From an uncultured Acidaminococcus sp. (GTDB lineage Bacteria; Bacillota; Negativicutes; Acidaminococcales; Acidaminococcaceae), in contig UPXT01000027.1 in assembly GCA_900538365.1 (NCBI GenBank), positions 1 to 26,205 on the forward strand: a stretch of DNA of 26,205 bases, in the 5' to 3' direction. The translations under genes and the position numbers were made by a program. The notes beneath the pieces are model-generated. The model did not search any database. It worked only from the letters and a program-made list of their open reading frames with translations, and was not told where the DNA came from. This document shows, piece after piece, positions 7,845-14,699 of this stretch (position 1 is the first letter of the stretch; every line of letters starts with the position of its first letter).

Positions 7845-8969
7845 ATGCACGCTGTATACTTCGAACTCATCAAGGAAGATCCCCGGAGCGGTGCCCGGTT
7901 GGGCAAGCTCCATACGCCTCACGGTACCTTTGATACACCGATGTTCATGCCCGTTGGGACCCAGGCAACGGTCAAGACACTTACGCCGGAAGAACTTTAC
8001 GACATGAAAAGTCAAGTCATCCTGTCCAATACCTATCACCTGTTCCTAAGGCCTGGGACGGAACTCATTCGTAAGGCCGGCGGCATTCACCGCTTCATGA
8101 ACTATAAACGAGGCATGCTGACGGACAGCGGCGGCTTCCAAGTCTTTAGCCTAGGTGCCATCCGGAAGATTACGGAAGAAGGGGTTACCTTCCGTTCCCA
8201 TATTGATGGGTCCAAACAGTTCCTCAGTCCGGAAGTGGCCATGAAGGCCCAGGAAGACATCGGGGCCGACATCATCATGGCCTTTGATGAATGTATTCCT
8301 TATCCAGCCGATTTTGATTATGCCAAAAAGTCGACGGAACGGACAACACGCTGGGCAAAGCGCTGCCTTGCCGCAAAGACGCGGGATGACCAAGGCCTGT
8401 TTGGAATCGTCCAAGGCGGTATGTATCCGGAACTGCGCAAGTACAGTGCCGAGGCCCTGTCGGAACTTGACTTTGCCGGCATGGCCATTGGCGGCCTCAG
8501 TGTCGGCGAGCCCCACGATCTGATGTATGATATTTTGGGCAGGACGACACAGTATCTGCCTAAAAACAAGGCCCGTTATCTCATGGGCGTTGGCACGCCG
8601 GACTGCCTTGTGGAAGGTGTGAACCTGGGTGTGGATATGTTTGACTGCGTCTATCCGACGCGGGTCGCGCGCAACGGAACAGCCATGGTCCGGTCAGGGC
8701 GGCTCGTCCTCAAGAACCTCGAATTCCGGGAAGACTTCCGGCCCATTGAAGAAGGCTGTGACTGCTATACTTGCCGTCATTTCTCAAGAGCCTACATCCG
8801 GCACCTTTTTAAATCAGAAGAACTTCTTGCCATGCGCCTTTTATCTATACATAACCTGCGTTTTCTGTTAAAATTTGCAGAGGACATGCGCAGTGCCATT
8901 GCTAATGATACGTTCCCTGAATTTAGGGCGGCGTTCTTAGACCAATACCAAAGAACCAGTAGGAGGTAA
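7845..8969 (+). CDS. tgt: tRNA-guanine transglycosylase
   Basis: A 374-residue bacterial TGT, which swaps guanine 34 for preQ1 in tRNAs with GUN anticodons, the step before QueA. The sequence starts at ATG 7845 with AAAGGAG upstream; an in-frame ATG at 7803 lies inside queA and is not credible. LTDSGGFQVFSL carries the general base (D94), FDCVYPTRVARNG carries the nucleophile (D267), and CDCYTCRHFSRAYIRHL plus the HNLRF histidine form the zinc site. GLFGIVQGG is the substrate-binding loop. The queA-tgt-yajC order is conserved in many Firmicutes and beyond. Confidence 0.97.
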   Translation: MHAVYFELIKEDPRSGARLGKLHTPHGTFDTPMFMPVGTQATVKTLTPEELYDMKSQVILSNTYHLFLRPGTELIRKAGGIHRFMNYKRGMLTDSGGFQVFSLGAIRKITEEGVTFRSHIDGSKQFLSPEVAMKAQEDIGADIIMAFDECIPYPADFDYAKKSTERTTRWAKRCLAAKTRDDQGLFGIVQGGMYPELRKYSAEALSELDFAGMAIGGLSVGEPHDLMYDILGRTTQYLPKNKARYLMGVGTPDCLVEGVNLGVDMFDCVYPTRVARNGTAMVRSGRLVLKNLEFREDFRPIEEGCDCYTCRHFSRAYIRHLFKSEELLAMRLLSIHNLRFLLKFAEDMRSAIANDTFPEFRAAFLDQYQRTSRR

Positions 8970-8976
8970 GTAAAAG

Positions 8977-9360
8977 ATGGAGAACATTGTACAAATGGCT
9001 TGGCCTTTTATCCTTATGGGTGTGATTTTCTATTTCATGATTTACCGCCCGCAGAAGCGGGATCAGAAAAAGCGCGCCAATATGCTTGATTCCCTGAAAG
9101 TGGGCACGCGGATTGTCACCATTGGCGGCATTTTCGGCGAAATTGCCAAAATCAAGGATGACCGTATCCGCATCAAGGTTGCAGAAGATGTTGAAATCTG
9201 GATTCGCCGGGCTGCTGTTGGAACCGTTATCACGACGGAACTGCAGAAAGCTGCAAAAGAAGATAAAGCAGAAGCAAAAGCAGCAGAAAAAGTAGAAGAG
9301 ACCAAAGCCGAAGCTGCTGAAGAGGCGAAGGAAACGGCTTCTTCCGAGGCTTCCAAATAA
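8977..9360 (+). CDS. yajC: Preprotein translocase subunit YajC
   Basis: A 127-residue YajC, a small inner-membrane partner of SecDF. A single membrane segment (about residues 6-23) is followed by the family signature FYFMIYRPQKRDQKK and the domain containing GTRIVTIGGIFGEIAKI. The last 40 residues are an Ala-Glu-Lys-rich low-complexity tail. AGGAGG precedes the ATG by a suitable distance. The gene sits 7 bases after tgt. secDF lies about 700 bases downstream, with a folate gene in between. Confidence 0.93.
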   Translation: MENIVQMAWPFILMGVIFYFMIYRPQKRDQKKRANMLDSLKVGTRIVTIGGIFGEIAKIKDDRIRIKVAEDVEIWIRRAAVGTVITTELQKAAKEDKAEAKAAEKVEETKAEAAEEAKETASSEASK

Positions 9361-9361
9361 G

Positions 9362-9928
9362 ATGGATAAGCGCACAGTCCGTAAGGAAGCTGAAGAAAGA
9401 CGCGCCAAGCTCAATCAGCGTGAACTGAATAAATTCAATAAGGAAATCAACAGCCACATTTCTGTGAGCCGCTTATTTCTTGAAGGAAAGGTGATCATGG
9501 GGTATCTTGCCATGCCGGGCAAGGAAGTTTCCGTCGATCAGGCCATGCAGACGGCGCTTAATATGGGAAAAACGGTCTGCGTTCCTCAGATTTTGGACCT
9601 TGATGGCCATATGCAGGCTGTCCGGCTTGTGACTTTAAAAAAACTGGCAAAGGATATGTATGGCATCCGTACTCCGCAGGAACCGGTCGAGGTCATCCGT
9701 CCTGAGAATATCGACCTTATCCTTGTTCCCGGTGCGGCCTTTACGGAACACGGTGACCGCTTGGGAAAGGGCAAGGGATTCTATGATCGTTTTCTGCCCC
9801 GCTGCACAAAAGGGGTTACTATGGGAGTGGCCAATGAGGTCCAAGTCCTTCCGGAACTGCCGACCCAGGCCCATGACTTCAAGATCCGCTATCTTGTGAC
9901 GGAAAAAGCACTCAGGGTGTGTAAATAA
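9362..9928 (+). CDS. 5-formyltetrahydrofolate cyclo-ligase
   Basis: A 188-residue member of the 5-formyl-THF cyclo-ligase family (MTHFS, YgfA/Fau), which uses ATP to turn 5-formyl-THF into 5,10-methenyl-THF. The N-terminus KRTVRKEAEERRAKL, the basic region, the LILVPGAAF strand and the signature GDRLGKGKGFYDRFL near residue 135 are all present. The start follows the yajC stop after one base and has no strong ribosome site, so it is probably translated by coupling. Its place between yajC and secD is not explained by function. A hairpin with a T-tract follows it. Confidence 0.93.
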   Translation: MDKRTVRKEAEERRAKLNQRELNKFNKEINSHISVSRLFLEGKVIMGYLAMPGKEVSVDQAMQTALNMGKTVCVPQILDLDGHMQAVRLVTLKKLAKDMYGIRTPQEPVEVIRPENIDLILVPGAAFTEHGDRLGKGKGFYDRFLPRCTKGVTMGVANEVQVLPELPTQAHDFKIRYLVTEKALRVCK

Positions 9929-9943
9929 GCCTCATAACAGGGG

Positions 9944-10009
9944 AGGGACCGCGCTCAACCGGAGCCATGAAAAGGCCTTGTGCCTTTTTATGGGTCCCTT
10001 GTCTTTTTT
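9944..10009 (+). terminator. Terminator after fau with T-box-like sequence
   Basis: A long hairpin. AGGGAC (9944-9949) pairs with GTCCCT (9994-9999). CCATGAAAAGGC (9965-9976) pairs with GCCTTTTTATGG (9982-9993) with one G-T pair. The left strand carries a 15-nt insert, 9950-9964, that may itself fold (CTC with GAG). TTGTC and six T follow (10004-10009). The stretch AGGGACCGCG and the distal GTCCCTT resemble the antiterminator part of a T-box leader without its UGGN bulge. No room exists upstream for a T-box specifier domain because fau ends at 9928. Confidence 0.65.
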
Positions 10010-10011
10010 CT

Positions 10012-10028
10012 TGGATGCCAGGCATCCA
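10012..10028. repeat. Perfect 8-bp inverted repeat before secD
   Basis: TGGATGCC and GGCATCCA flank one central A, followed directly by the palindrome CAAAATTTTG (10029-10038). The pair lies between the fau terminator and the secD ribosome site (AAGGAGG, 10048-10054). It could be an operator or a small leader hairpin; nothing in the sequence decides this. Confidence 0.5.
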
Positions 10029-10063
10029 CAAAATTTTGCAATCCATCAAGGAGGAACTTTATC

Positions 10064-11302
10064 TTGCAGCAGAAAAATCGGATCAAGCTGATTGTGTCAG
10101 TGTTGGCCATTATCATCTGCTTTGCGCTCCTGGTTAAGCCTTTGGCGCTTTCCGTCAAACAGGGCCTTGACCTTCAGGGAGGGACTCATGTCGTCCTTCA
10201 AGCCGAGGATACACCAGAAGCTAAAGTTGATGATGATGCCATGAACCGTTCCATCAGCATCATTGAGCGCCGTGTCAACGAACTCGGCCTCACAGAGCCG
10301 GTCATCCAGCGTCAGGGCCGTGACCGGATCATTGTTGAGCTCCCGGGCGTCAAGGACCCGGAACAGGCCATTGCCATGCTTGGCAAAACGGCCATGCTTG
10401 AATTCAAGGACATGGAAGGCCATACGGTCCTCACTGGTAAGGACCTAAAGGATTCCAAAGCAAGTGCCGATCAGTCAGGCCGTCCTGTTGTTACCCTTCA
10501 GTTCAATGAAGAAGGGGCCAAGAAGTTTGCTGAACTGACGGCAAAGAATGTAGGCAACCAGATTGCCATCCTGTTGGATGGCAAGGTCCTGACAGCGCCT
10601 CGTGTCAGTGAACCGATTACGGGCGGCAATGCCCAGATTACAGGTTCCCAAAATGCCCAGGAAGCTGAACATCTGGCTATTTTGCTCCGCAGTGGGTCCC
10701 TTCCCATCAAGCTCGAAGTGGTGGAAAACCGCACCGTCGGTCCGACTTTGGGTCAGGATTCCAAGGATAAGAGCGTCAAGGCCTTTGCCATTGGGGTGGC
10801 CGGCGTCTTTATCTTCATGCTGCTCTTCTATCGCCTGTCCGGATTCATTGCTGACGTTGTGCTGCTTCTTTATACGCTCCTCGTCCTTGCCGTCATGAAA
10901 GGCCTCAATGCCACACTGACCCTGCCGGGGATTGCGGGCATCATCCTTTCCATTGGGATGGCGGTTGATGCCAACGTCCTTATCTTTGAGCGCTTCAAGG
11001 AAGAAGTGAAAGCGGGCAAGACCCTGCGTGCAGCTGTAAATGCCGGATTTTCCCGTGCTTTTGTGACCATTATGGACTCCAATGTGACGACCATCATGGC
11101 CGCTGCCGTGCTGTTTTATCTCGGCACAGGCCCCATCCGTGGGTTTGCCGTGACGTTGGCCCTAGGTGTCCTCATCAGTATGTTTACGGCCATTACGGTT
11201 ACGAAGTTCATCCTGAATGCCTTGGTTGGCAGCCAGTTTACGAAGAATCCCTTCTTCTATGGGGCCAGCCTTCCGAAAAAAGATAAGGAGGTGGAAAAAT
11301 GA
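10064..11302 (+). CDS. secD: Protein translocase subunit SecD
   Basis: A 412-residue SecD, the membrane protein that with SecF uses the proton gradient to help pull proteins out of the Sec channel. A first membrane segment (residues 7-24) is followed by GLDLQGGTHVVL, the large periplasmic P1 domain (repeat-like ERRVNELGLTEPVIQRQG) and five further membrane segments near the C-terminus, with the conserved GMAVDANVLIFERFKEE block. The reading frame extends up to 9980, but the only start with a ribosome site (AAGGAGG nine bases before) is TTG 10064. The upstream in-frame stretch lies across the terminator. The stop overlaps the secF ATG. SecD and SecF are separate genes here, unlike the fused SecDF of Bacillus. 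Confidence 0.93.
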   Translation: MQQKNRIKLIVSVLAIIICFALLVKPLALSVKQGLDLQGGTHVVLQAEDTPEAKVDDDAMNRSISIIERRVNELGLTEPVIQRQGRDRIIVELPGVKDPEQAIAMLGKTAMLEFKDMEGHTVLTGKDLKDSKASADQSGRPVVTLQFNEEGAKKFAELTAKNVGNQIAILLDGKVLTAPRVSEPITGGNAQITGSQNAQEAEHLAILLRSGSLPIKLEVVENRTVGPTLGQDSKDKSVKAFAIGVAGVFIFMLLFYRLSGFIADVVLLLYTLLVLAVMKGLNATLTLPGIAGIILSIGMAVDANVLIFERFKEEVKAGKTLRAAVNAGFSRAFVTIMDSNVTTIMAAAVLFYLGTGPIRGFAVTLALGVLISMFTAITVTKFILNALVGSQFTKNPFFYGASLPKKDKEVEK

Positions 11303-12186
11303 AGCACTTTTCCATTGTGAAAAAAGCGAAGGTCTTCTTTTCCATTTCCCTGATCTTCCTTTTGGTGGGCGTTGTGTCCATGCTTACAAGGGGCTTCAAT
11401 CTCGGGATTGATTTCACGGGCGGCAGCATCATTGATGTGAAGTTCGAAAACCCCGTGACCGTAAGTGAGGTCCGTAATGTCCTTTCCGACCATAAGCTGG
11501 GCAGCAGTATCATTCAGCTGGGCAGTATGGATGGGCAGCATACCGAAGAAAGTCAGTCCGTCCTTATCCGTACGGGCATCATCAGTGATGACCAGCGCGT
11601 TGAGACCATGACGGACATGACCAATCGACTGGGGCCCAATGAGGTCCTGCGTGTGGAAAACGTCGGGGCCACGGTAGGTCAAGACCTTGTAAAATCAGCT
11701 ATGGGCGCCGTTGCTCTCAGCTGGGTGCTCATGATCATCTACATTACGATCCGCTTTGAGCATAACTTTGCCTTTGCCGCCATTATCGCCCTCATCATCG
11801 ACGTTATGGTCACGCTCAGTTGGTTCTCCCTTCTGCAGCTTGAAATGGATTCGTCCTTTGTAGCCGCGCTCCTTACGGTGGTGGGTTACTCCATCAACGG
11901 AACGATTGTCATTTTTGATCGGATCCGGGAAAACCTCCATACCCATCGCCGCAGTGAGAGCTTGGGGGATATGGTGGATAATTCCATCTGGCAGACGATG
12001 AACCGTTCCATCTATACGTCGGCAACGACCCTTTTTGCCGTCATTGCAATCTTCCTGTTTGGCGGAGAGACGATTCGCAACTTTTCGTTTGCCATGCTTG
12101 TTGGCTTTACCAGCGGGTTCTATACATCGACCTTCCTGGCTGGTCCCTTGTGGATCAAACTGCGCAGCCGCGGCAGCCACAAATAA
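11299..12186 (+). CDS. secF: Protein translocase subunit SecF
   Basis: A 295-residue SecF. The N-terminal membrane segment (about residues 12-30) leads to the signature FNLGIDFTGGSIIDVKF, a short periplasmic P4 domain and five C-terminal membrane segments. The conserved VGYSINGTIVIFDRIRENL block of the RND-type core is near residue 205. AAGGAGG lies nine bases before the ATG, and the four-base overlap with secD indicates coupled translation and one-to-one production. The usual length is about 300. A hairpin with a T-rich tail follows and ends the operon. Confidence 0.96.
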   Translation: MKHFSIVKKAKVFFSISLIFLLVGVVSMLTRGFNLGIDFTGGSIIDVKFENPVTVSEVRNVLSDHKLGSSIIQLGSMDGQHTEESQSVLIRTGIISDDQRVETMTDMTNRLGPNEVLRVENVGATVGQDLVKSAMGAVALSWVLMIIYITIRFEHNFAFAAIIALIIDVMVTLSWFSLLQLEMDSSFVAALLTVVGYSINGTIVIFDRIRENLHTHRRSESLGDMVDNSIWQTMNRSIYTSATTLFAVIAIFLFGGETIRNFSFAMLVGFTSGFYTSTFLAGPLWIKLRSRGSHK

Positions 12187-12194
12187 CTGGATCG

Positions 12195-12241
12195 CAGAGC
12201 AGGGGGCTGTTTCCTATGGGGGACGGTCCTCTGTTTTATTT
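12195..12241 (+). terminator. Probable terminator after secF
   Basis: CAGAG (12195-12199) pairs with CTCTG (12229-12233). Within it the 12207-12214 strand can pair with 12219-12226 using several G-T pairs. TTTTATTTT follows at 12234. The stem is imperfect but the T-tail and position just after secF support a terminator. Confidence 0.5.
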
Positions 12242-12305
12242 TGGAAAGGCGCCTTCAAAAAAGGAGGAGGCCCTTTGTCCTACAGGATATCCAGCAGGCC
12301 ATGCA

Positions 12306-12362
12306 AAAATTTAAAAAAAAAGAAAAAAAGTGCTTGCATAAAATGAACTCATGCTGTATTAT
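12306..12362 (+). promoter_or_regulatory. tRNA operon promoter with A-tract UP element
   Basis: TTGCAT (12334-12339) and TATTAT (12357-12362) are 17 bp apart. A nearly pure A run (about 12306-12330) lies just upstream of the -35 box, as in UP elements that bind the RNA polymerase alpha subunit at stable-RNA promoters. Transcription would start near 12369, about 25 bases before tRNA-Lys. The 12242-12305 stretch shows no gene. Confidence 0.75.
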
Positions 12363-12393
12363 ATACGAGTAGTCACTTTTCAGTGACTGACGT

Positions 12394-12469
12394 GGTCCGC
12401 TAGCTCAGCTGGTAGAGCACCTGACTCTTAATCAGGGTGTCCAGAGTTCGATCCTCTGGCGGATCACCA
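12394..12469 (+). tRNA. tRNA-Lys (anticodon CTT)
   Basis: A full cloverleaf of 76 bases. The acceptor arms GGTCCGC and GCGGATC pair (one G-T), the D arm is GCTC/GAGC, and the anticodon stem CCTGA/TCAGG holds loop CTCTTAA with anticodon CTT. The T arm CAGAG/CTCTG holds TTCGATC. The 3' CCA is encoded. It reads AAG lysine codons. Confidence 0.96.
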
Positions 12470-12477
12470 TTTTTTTT

Positions 12478-12552
12478 GGCCGGATGGTCAAGCGGTTAAG
12501 ACACCGCCCTTTCACGGCGGTATCGGGGGTTCGATTCCCCCTCCGGTCACCA
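12478..12552 (+). tRNA. tRNA-Glu (anticodon TTC)
   Basis: A 75-base cloverleaf with acceptor GGCCGGA/TCCGGTC, D arm GTC/GAC, anticodon stem CCGCC/GGCGG and loop CTTTCAC giving anticodon TTC. The T arm GGGGG/CCCCC has loop TTCGATT, and CCA is encoded. Eight T residues are the whole spacer from tRNA-Lys. It serves GAA and GAG codons. Confidence 0.96.
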
Positions 12553-12561
12553 TTTTTTTTT

Positions 12562-12637
12562 GGGCGCTTAGCTCAGCTGGGAGAGCGTCTGCCTTACAAG
12601 CAGAATGTCAGCAGTTCGATCCTGTTAGCGCCCACCA
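12562..12637 (+). tRNA. tRNA-Val (anticodon TAC)
   Basis: A 76-base cloverleaf with acceptor GGGCGCT/AGCGCCC, D arm GCTC/GAGC, anticodon stem TCTGC/GCAGA and loop CTTACAA giving anticodon TAC. The T arm AGCAG/CTGTT includes one G-T pair. CCA is encoded. Nine T residues separate it from tRNA-Glu, and a terminator follows 12 bases later. Confidence 0.96.
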
Positions 12638-12649
12638 ACTCCCGAGAAT

Positions 12650-12682
12650 AAGACCTTCGGATACTTCCGGAGGTCTTTTTTT
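12650..12682 (+). terminator. Terminator of the tRNA operon
   Basis: AAGACCTTCGG (12650-12660) pairs with CCGGAGGTCTT (12667-12677) with one G-T pair and a 6-nt loop, then a run of T to 12682. This is a strong intrinsic terminator. Its stem sequence is nearly the same as that of the terminator at 16796-16831. Confidence 0.9.
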
Positions 12683-12757
12683 GCTGTCCAAAAAAGGAAT
12701 TTCCTGTAAGTTGTAGAATATATAGGTAAACGCCTCTGATAAAAGGAGGGATTCCTT

Positions 12758-13225
12758 ATGTTTATGACGTTTCTTCTAATAGGCGTCGTCCTGCTCATGG
12801 TGGAAGCTGCAATTCCCGGGTTTGGGATTTTTGGCGTAACCGGTCTTTTCTCTCTTTTGGCCGCTCTCTTTATCTATCTTGGCGGTGGGGGACAGGCCCT
12901 TTTCATTGTCGGTGCCCTGCTTTTTTTGACCCTTGTCCTAGCGTACTGGTTCTTCCGCAAAGGCCCTCACAGCCGCATTGGCCGGCGCATCACCTTGGGA
13001 TTGCGCTTTACGGCTGATAAGGGCTATGAAGCCACAGAGCGCCTGACCCAGATGGTGGGACAGACGGGAACGGCTGCAACGCCCCTGCGCCCATCCGGAC
13101 GCGTCGAAATCCACGGGGAGCCTTATGACGCCATGACCCGTGGGGAATTCTATGAGGCCGGCACACCGGTCAAAGTCATTGCCGTCAGTTCACGGCAGCT
13201 CGTTGTTGAAAAGGAGGTCCTATGA
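12758..13225 (+). CDS. NfeD-family membrane protein
   Basis: A 155-residue protein of the NfeD family (short form without the ClpP-like protease domain). Two or three membrane segments fill residues 3-65 (LLIGVVLLMVEAAIPGFGIFG, then SLLAALFIYLG, then LFIVGALLFLTLVLAYWFF). The last 60 residues match the small OB-fold domain (QTGTAATPLRPSGRVEIHG and GTPVKVIAVSSRQLVVEK). NfeD proteins are paired with stomatin or flotillin partners, and floA follows with a four-base overlap. AGGAGGG sits before the ATG; ATG 12764 is an alternative. TAGAAT at 12714-12719 may be its -10 box, but I see no matching -35. Confidence 0.9.
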   Translation: MFMTFLLIGVVLLMVEAAIPGFGIFGVTGLFSLLAALFIYLGGGGQALFIVGALLFLTLVLAYWFFRKGPHSRIGRRITLGLRFTADKGYEATERLTQMVGQTGTAATPLRPSGRVEIHGEPYDAMTRGEFYEAGTPVKVIAVSSRQLVVEKEVL

Positions 13226-14217
13226 TTGCTTTATTGAGCAGTTCCTTCGTTGTTCTGATCCTTTTTGTCCTCATTGTCCTCTTCCTGCACTTTGTGCCCC
13301 TTGGTCTTTGGGTATCCGCTCTTGCCGCCGGGGTCAATGTGGGGATTTTTACCCTCGTCGGGATGCGGCTGCGCCGCGTTGTGCCCTCTAAGATTGTCCT
13401 GCCTCTGGTGAAGGCCAATAAAGCCGGCCTTGATGTCAATGTGGATCAACTTGAAGCCCACTATCTTGCCGGTGGGGACGTGGACCGCGTTGTTGATGCA
13501 CTCATTGCGGCGGAACGGGCGGCCATCCCCCTTACCTTTGAACGGGCCGCCGCCATTGACCTAGCTGGGCGTGACGTCCTGGAAGCTGTACAGATGAGCG
13601 TCAATCCGAAAGTCATTGAAACCCCGCTGATTTCAGCTGTGGCCAAAAATGGCATTGAACTTAAGGTTCGCGCCCGTGTTACGGTTCGTGCCAATATTGA
13701 CCGCCTTGTTGGCGGTGCTGGGGAATCGACCATCATTGCCCGTGTCGGCGAAGGCATTGTCACCACGGTGGGGTCCTCGGAAGAGCATACGGATGTCCTT
13801 GAAAATCCCGATCATATTTCCCGCACGGTCCTGAGCAAGGGACTTGATGCTGGTTCCGCTTTTGAAATCCTTTCCATCGATATTGCCGATGTTGATGTGG
13901 GACGTAATATTGGTGCCCAGCTCATGACGGACCAGGCCGAAGCCGATAAGAACATTGCTCAGGCAAAAGCAGAAGAACGGCGGGCCATGGCTGTGGCCAA
14001 GGAACAGGAAATGCGTGCCTATACGCAGGAAATGAAGGCTAAGGTCGTCGAAGCCCAGGCGGAAGTTCCGGCTGCCCTGGCGGCCGCCCTGCGTGAAGGC
14101 CACTTGGGCGTCATGGACTATTACCGCATGAAGAACATCAATGCCGATACGGCCATGCGGGAACAGATTGCGGGCGGTGAGCCCCTGCAGGGAGTGGATC
14201 ATCCAAGTGATGAGTAA
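13222..14217 (+). CDS. floA: Flotillin-like protein FloA
   Basis: A 331-residue FloA (YqfA type), a scaffold of membrane microdomains that influences membrane fluidity and assembly of membrane complexes. Hydrophobic segments at residues 4-26 and about 28-47 anchor it. The PHB/SPFH-like region follows (PLTFERAAAIDLAGRDVLEAVQMSVNPKVIETP and ARVTVRANIDRLVGGAGESTIIARVGEGI). It ends in an Ala-Glu-Lys-rich coiled-coil stretch (about 225-290). The length equals that of Bacillus FloA. AAGGAGG inside the end of nfeD and the ATGA overlap show coupling. The nfeD-floA pair is the usual arrangement. Confidence 0.96.
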   Translation: MIALLSSSFVVLILFVLIVLFLHFVPLGLWVSALAAGVNVGIFTLVGMRLRRVVPSKIVLPLVKANKAGLDVNVDQLEAHYLAGGDVDRVVDALIAAERAAIPLTFERAAAIDLAGRDVLEAVQMSVNPKVIETPLISAVAKNGIELKVRARVTVRANIDRLVGGAGESTIIARVGEGIVTTVGSSEEHTDVLENPDHISRTVLSKGLDAGSAFEILSIDIADVDVGRNIGAQLMTDQAEADKNIAQAKAEERRAMAVAKEQEMRAYTQEMKAKVVEAQAEVPAALAAALREGHLGVMDYYRMKNINADTAMREQIAGGEPLQGVDHPSDE

Positions 14218-14229
14218 GGAGGCCGCCCC

Positions 14230-14592
14230 ATGGATCATTTCATTTTTTTTCTTGTCCTTGCCTTTATCTTTTATTCCCATGTGCAGCGCAGGCAGAGAAA
14301 AAATAGGCCTGCCCTCAAGGGAAAACTGCCCCTGCGGATAAGGCCAAATAAGCAGCCCCAAGAGGCACCCGCACTTTGTGATGGCGCGGCGGCAGTCCTT
14401 ACAGAAAGTAAGGAACGCAGTCCCCTCAAAGAAAGCCTCGAGGAGCTAAGACCCAGCGTTCAGGAAGTCTCGAACCAGGAGGAAATGAAGGAAGCCCAAA
14501 AAGCCATCCAAACAGCGCATAGGCGCCGCAGCCGGCAGCAGAAACTGCGGGAAGGCATCTTGTGGAGTGCTATTTTAGAGAAAAAATGGTAG
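14230..14592 (+). CDS. Small single-pass membrane protein of unknown function
   Basis: A 120-residue protein I do not recognise. A hydrophobic segment at residues 3-17 (FIFFLVLAFIFY) is followed at once by a strongly basic stretch (QRRQRKNRPALKGK), so the rest probably faces the cytoplasm. Residues 60-110 are charged and probably helical or coiled coil (KESLEELRPSVQEV, then RRRSRQQKLREGIL). AAGGAGG lies 9 bases before the ATG, and the gene begins 12 bases after floA, so it is very likely the third gene of the nfeD-floA operon. Bacillus has a short third gene, yqfB, in the same place; I see no clear similarity to it. A role as a FloA partner is only positional inference. Confidence 0.7.
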   Translation: MDHFIFFLVLAFIFYSHVQRRQRKNRPALKGKLPLRIRPNKQPQEAPALCDGAAAVLTESKERSPLKESLEELRPSVQEVSNQEEMKEAQKAIQTAHRRRSRQQKLREGILWSAILEKKW

Positions 14593-14595
14593 AAT
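14587..14595 (+). promoter_or_regulatory. Extended -10 promoter before the HAD gene
   Basis: TGG followed by TAGAAT forms an extended -10 element across the stop codon of the preceding gene. No convincing -35 lies upstream. Transcription would begin near 14602, giving a leader of about 98 bases that contains both hairpins described at 14619-14684. Confidence 0.45.
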
Positions 14596-14618
14596 AGATA
14601 GACCCTTTGCTTTTGCTG

Positions 14619-14684
14619 ACGGGACTGCGGCGCTGCTGCAGCCCCGTTTTCACTGTCACTTTGATGGGGAGCTGCCCCTTTTTT
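14619..14684 (+). terminator. Tandem hairpins: terminator or attenuator before HAD gene
   Basis: Hairpin 1: ACGGG (14619-14623) with CCCGT (14643-14647), inside it CTGC (14625-14628) with GCAG (14638-14641), then TTTT. Hairpin 2: GGGG (14666-14669) with CCCC (14675-14678), then six T (14679-14684), ending 16 bases before the HAD start codon. GCAGCCCC (14638-14645) can instead pair with GGGG and CTGC of hairpin 2, which excludes both hairpins. That is the logic of an attenuator, but tandem terminators of the floA operon are the simpler reading. Confidence 0.6.
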
Positions 14685-14699
14685 GAAAGGAAAGTATCT

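Noticed and set aside
7013..7906. Minus-strand open frame (297 codons) across queA and the tgt start
   Set aside because: It covers two well-defined plus-strand genes and has no coherent protein features.
9700..10009. Functional T-box riboswitch controlling secD
   Set aside because: The UGGN bulge is missing and the space upstream is the fau coding region, so no specifier stem or tRNA-binding domain can be present. Only the resemblance is reported.
12035..12346. 103-codon plus-strand frame over the end of secF and the tRNA upstream region
   Set aside because: Most of it is secF in another frame; the rest runs through the terminator and the A-tract.
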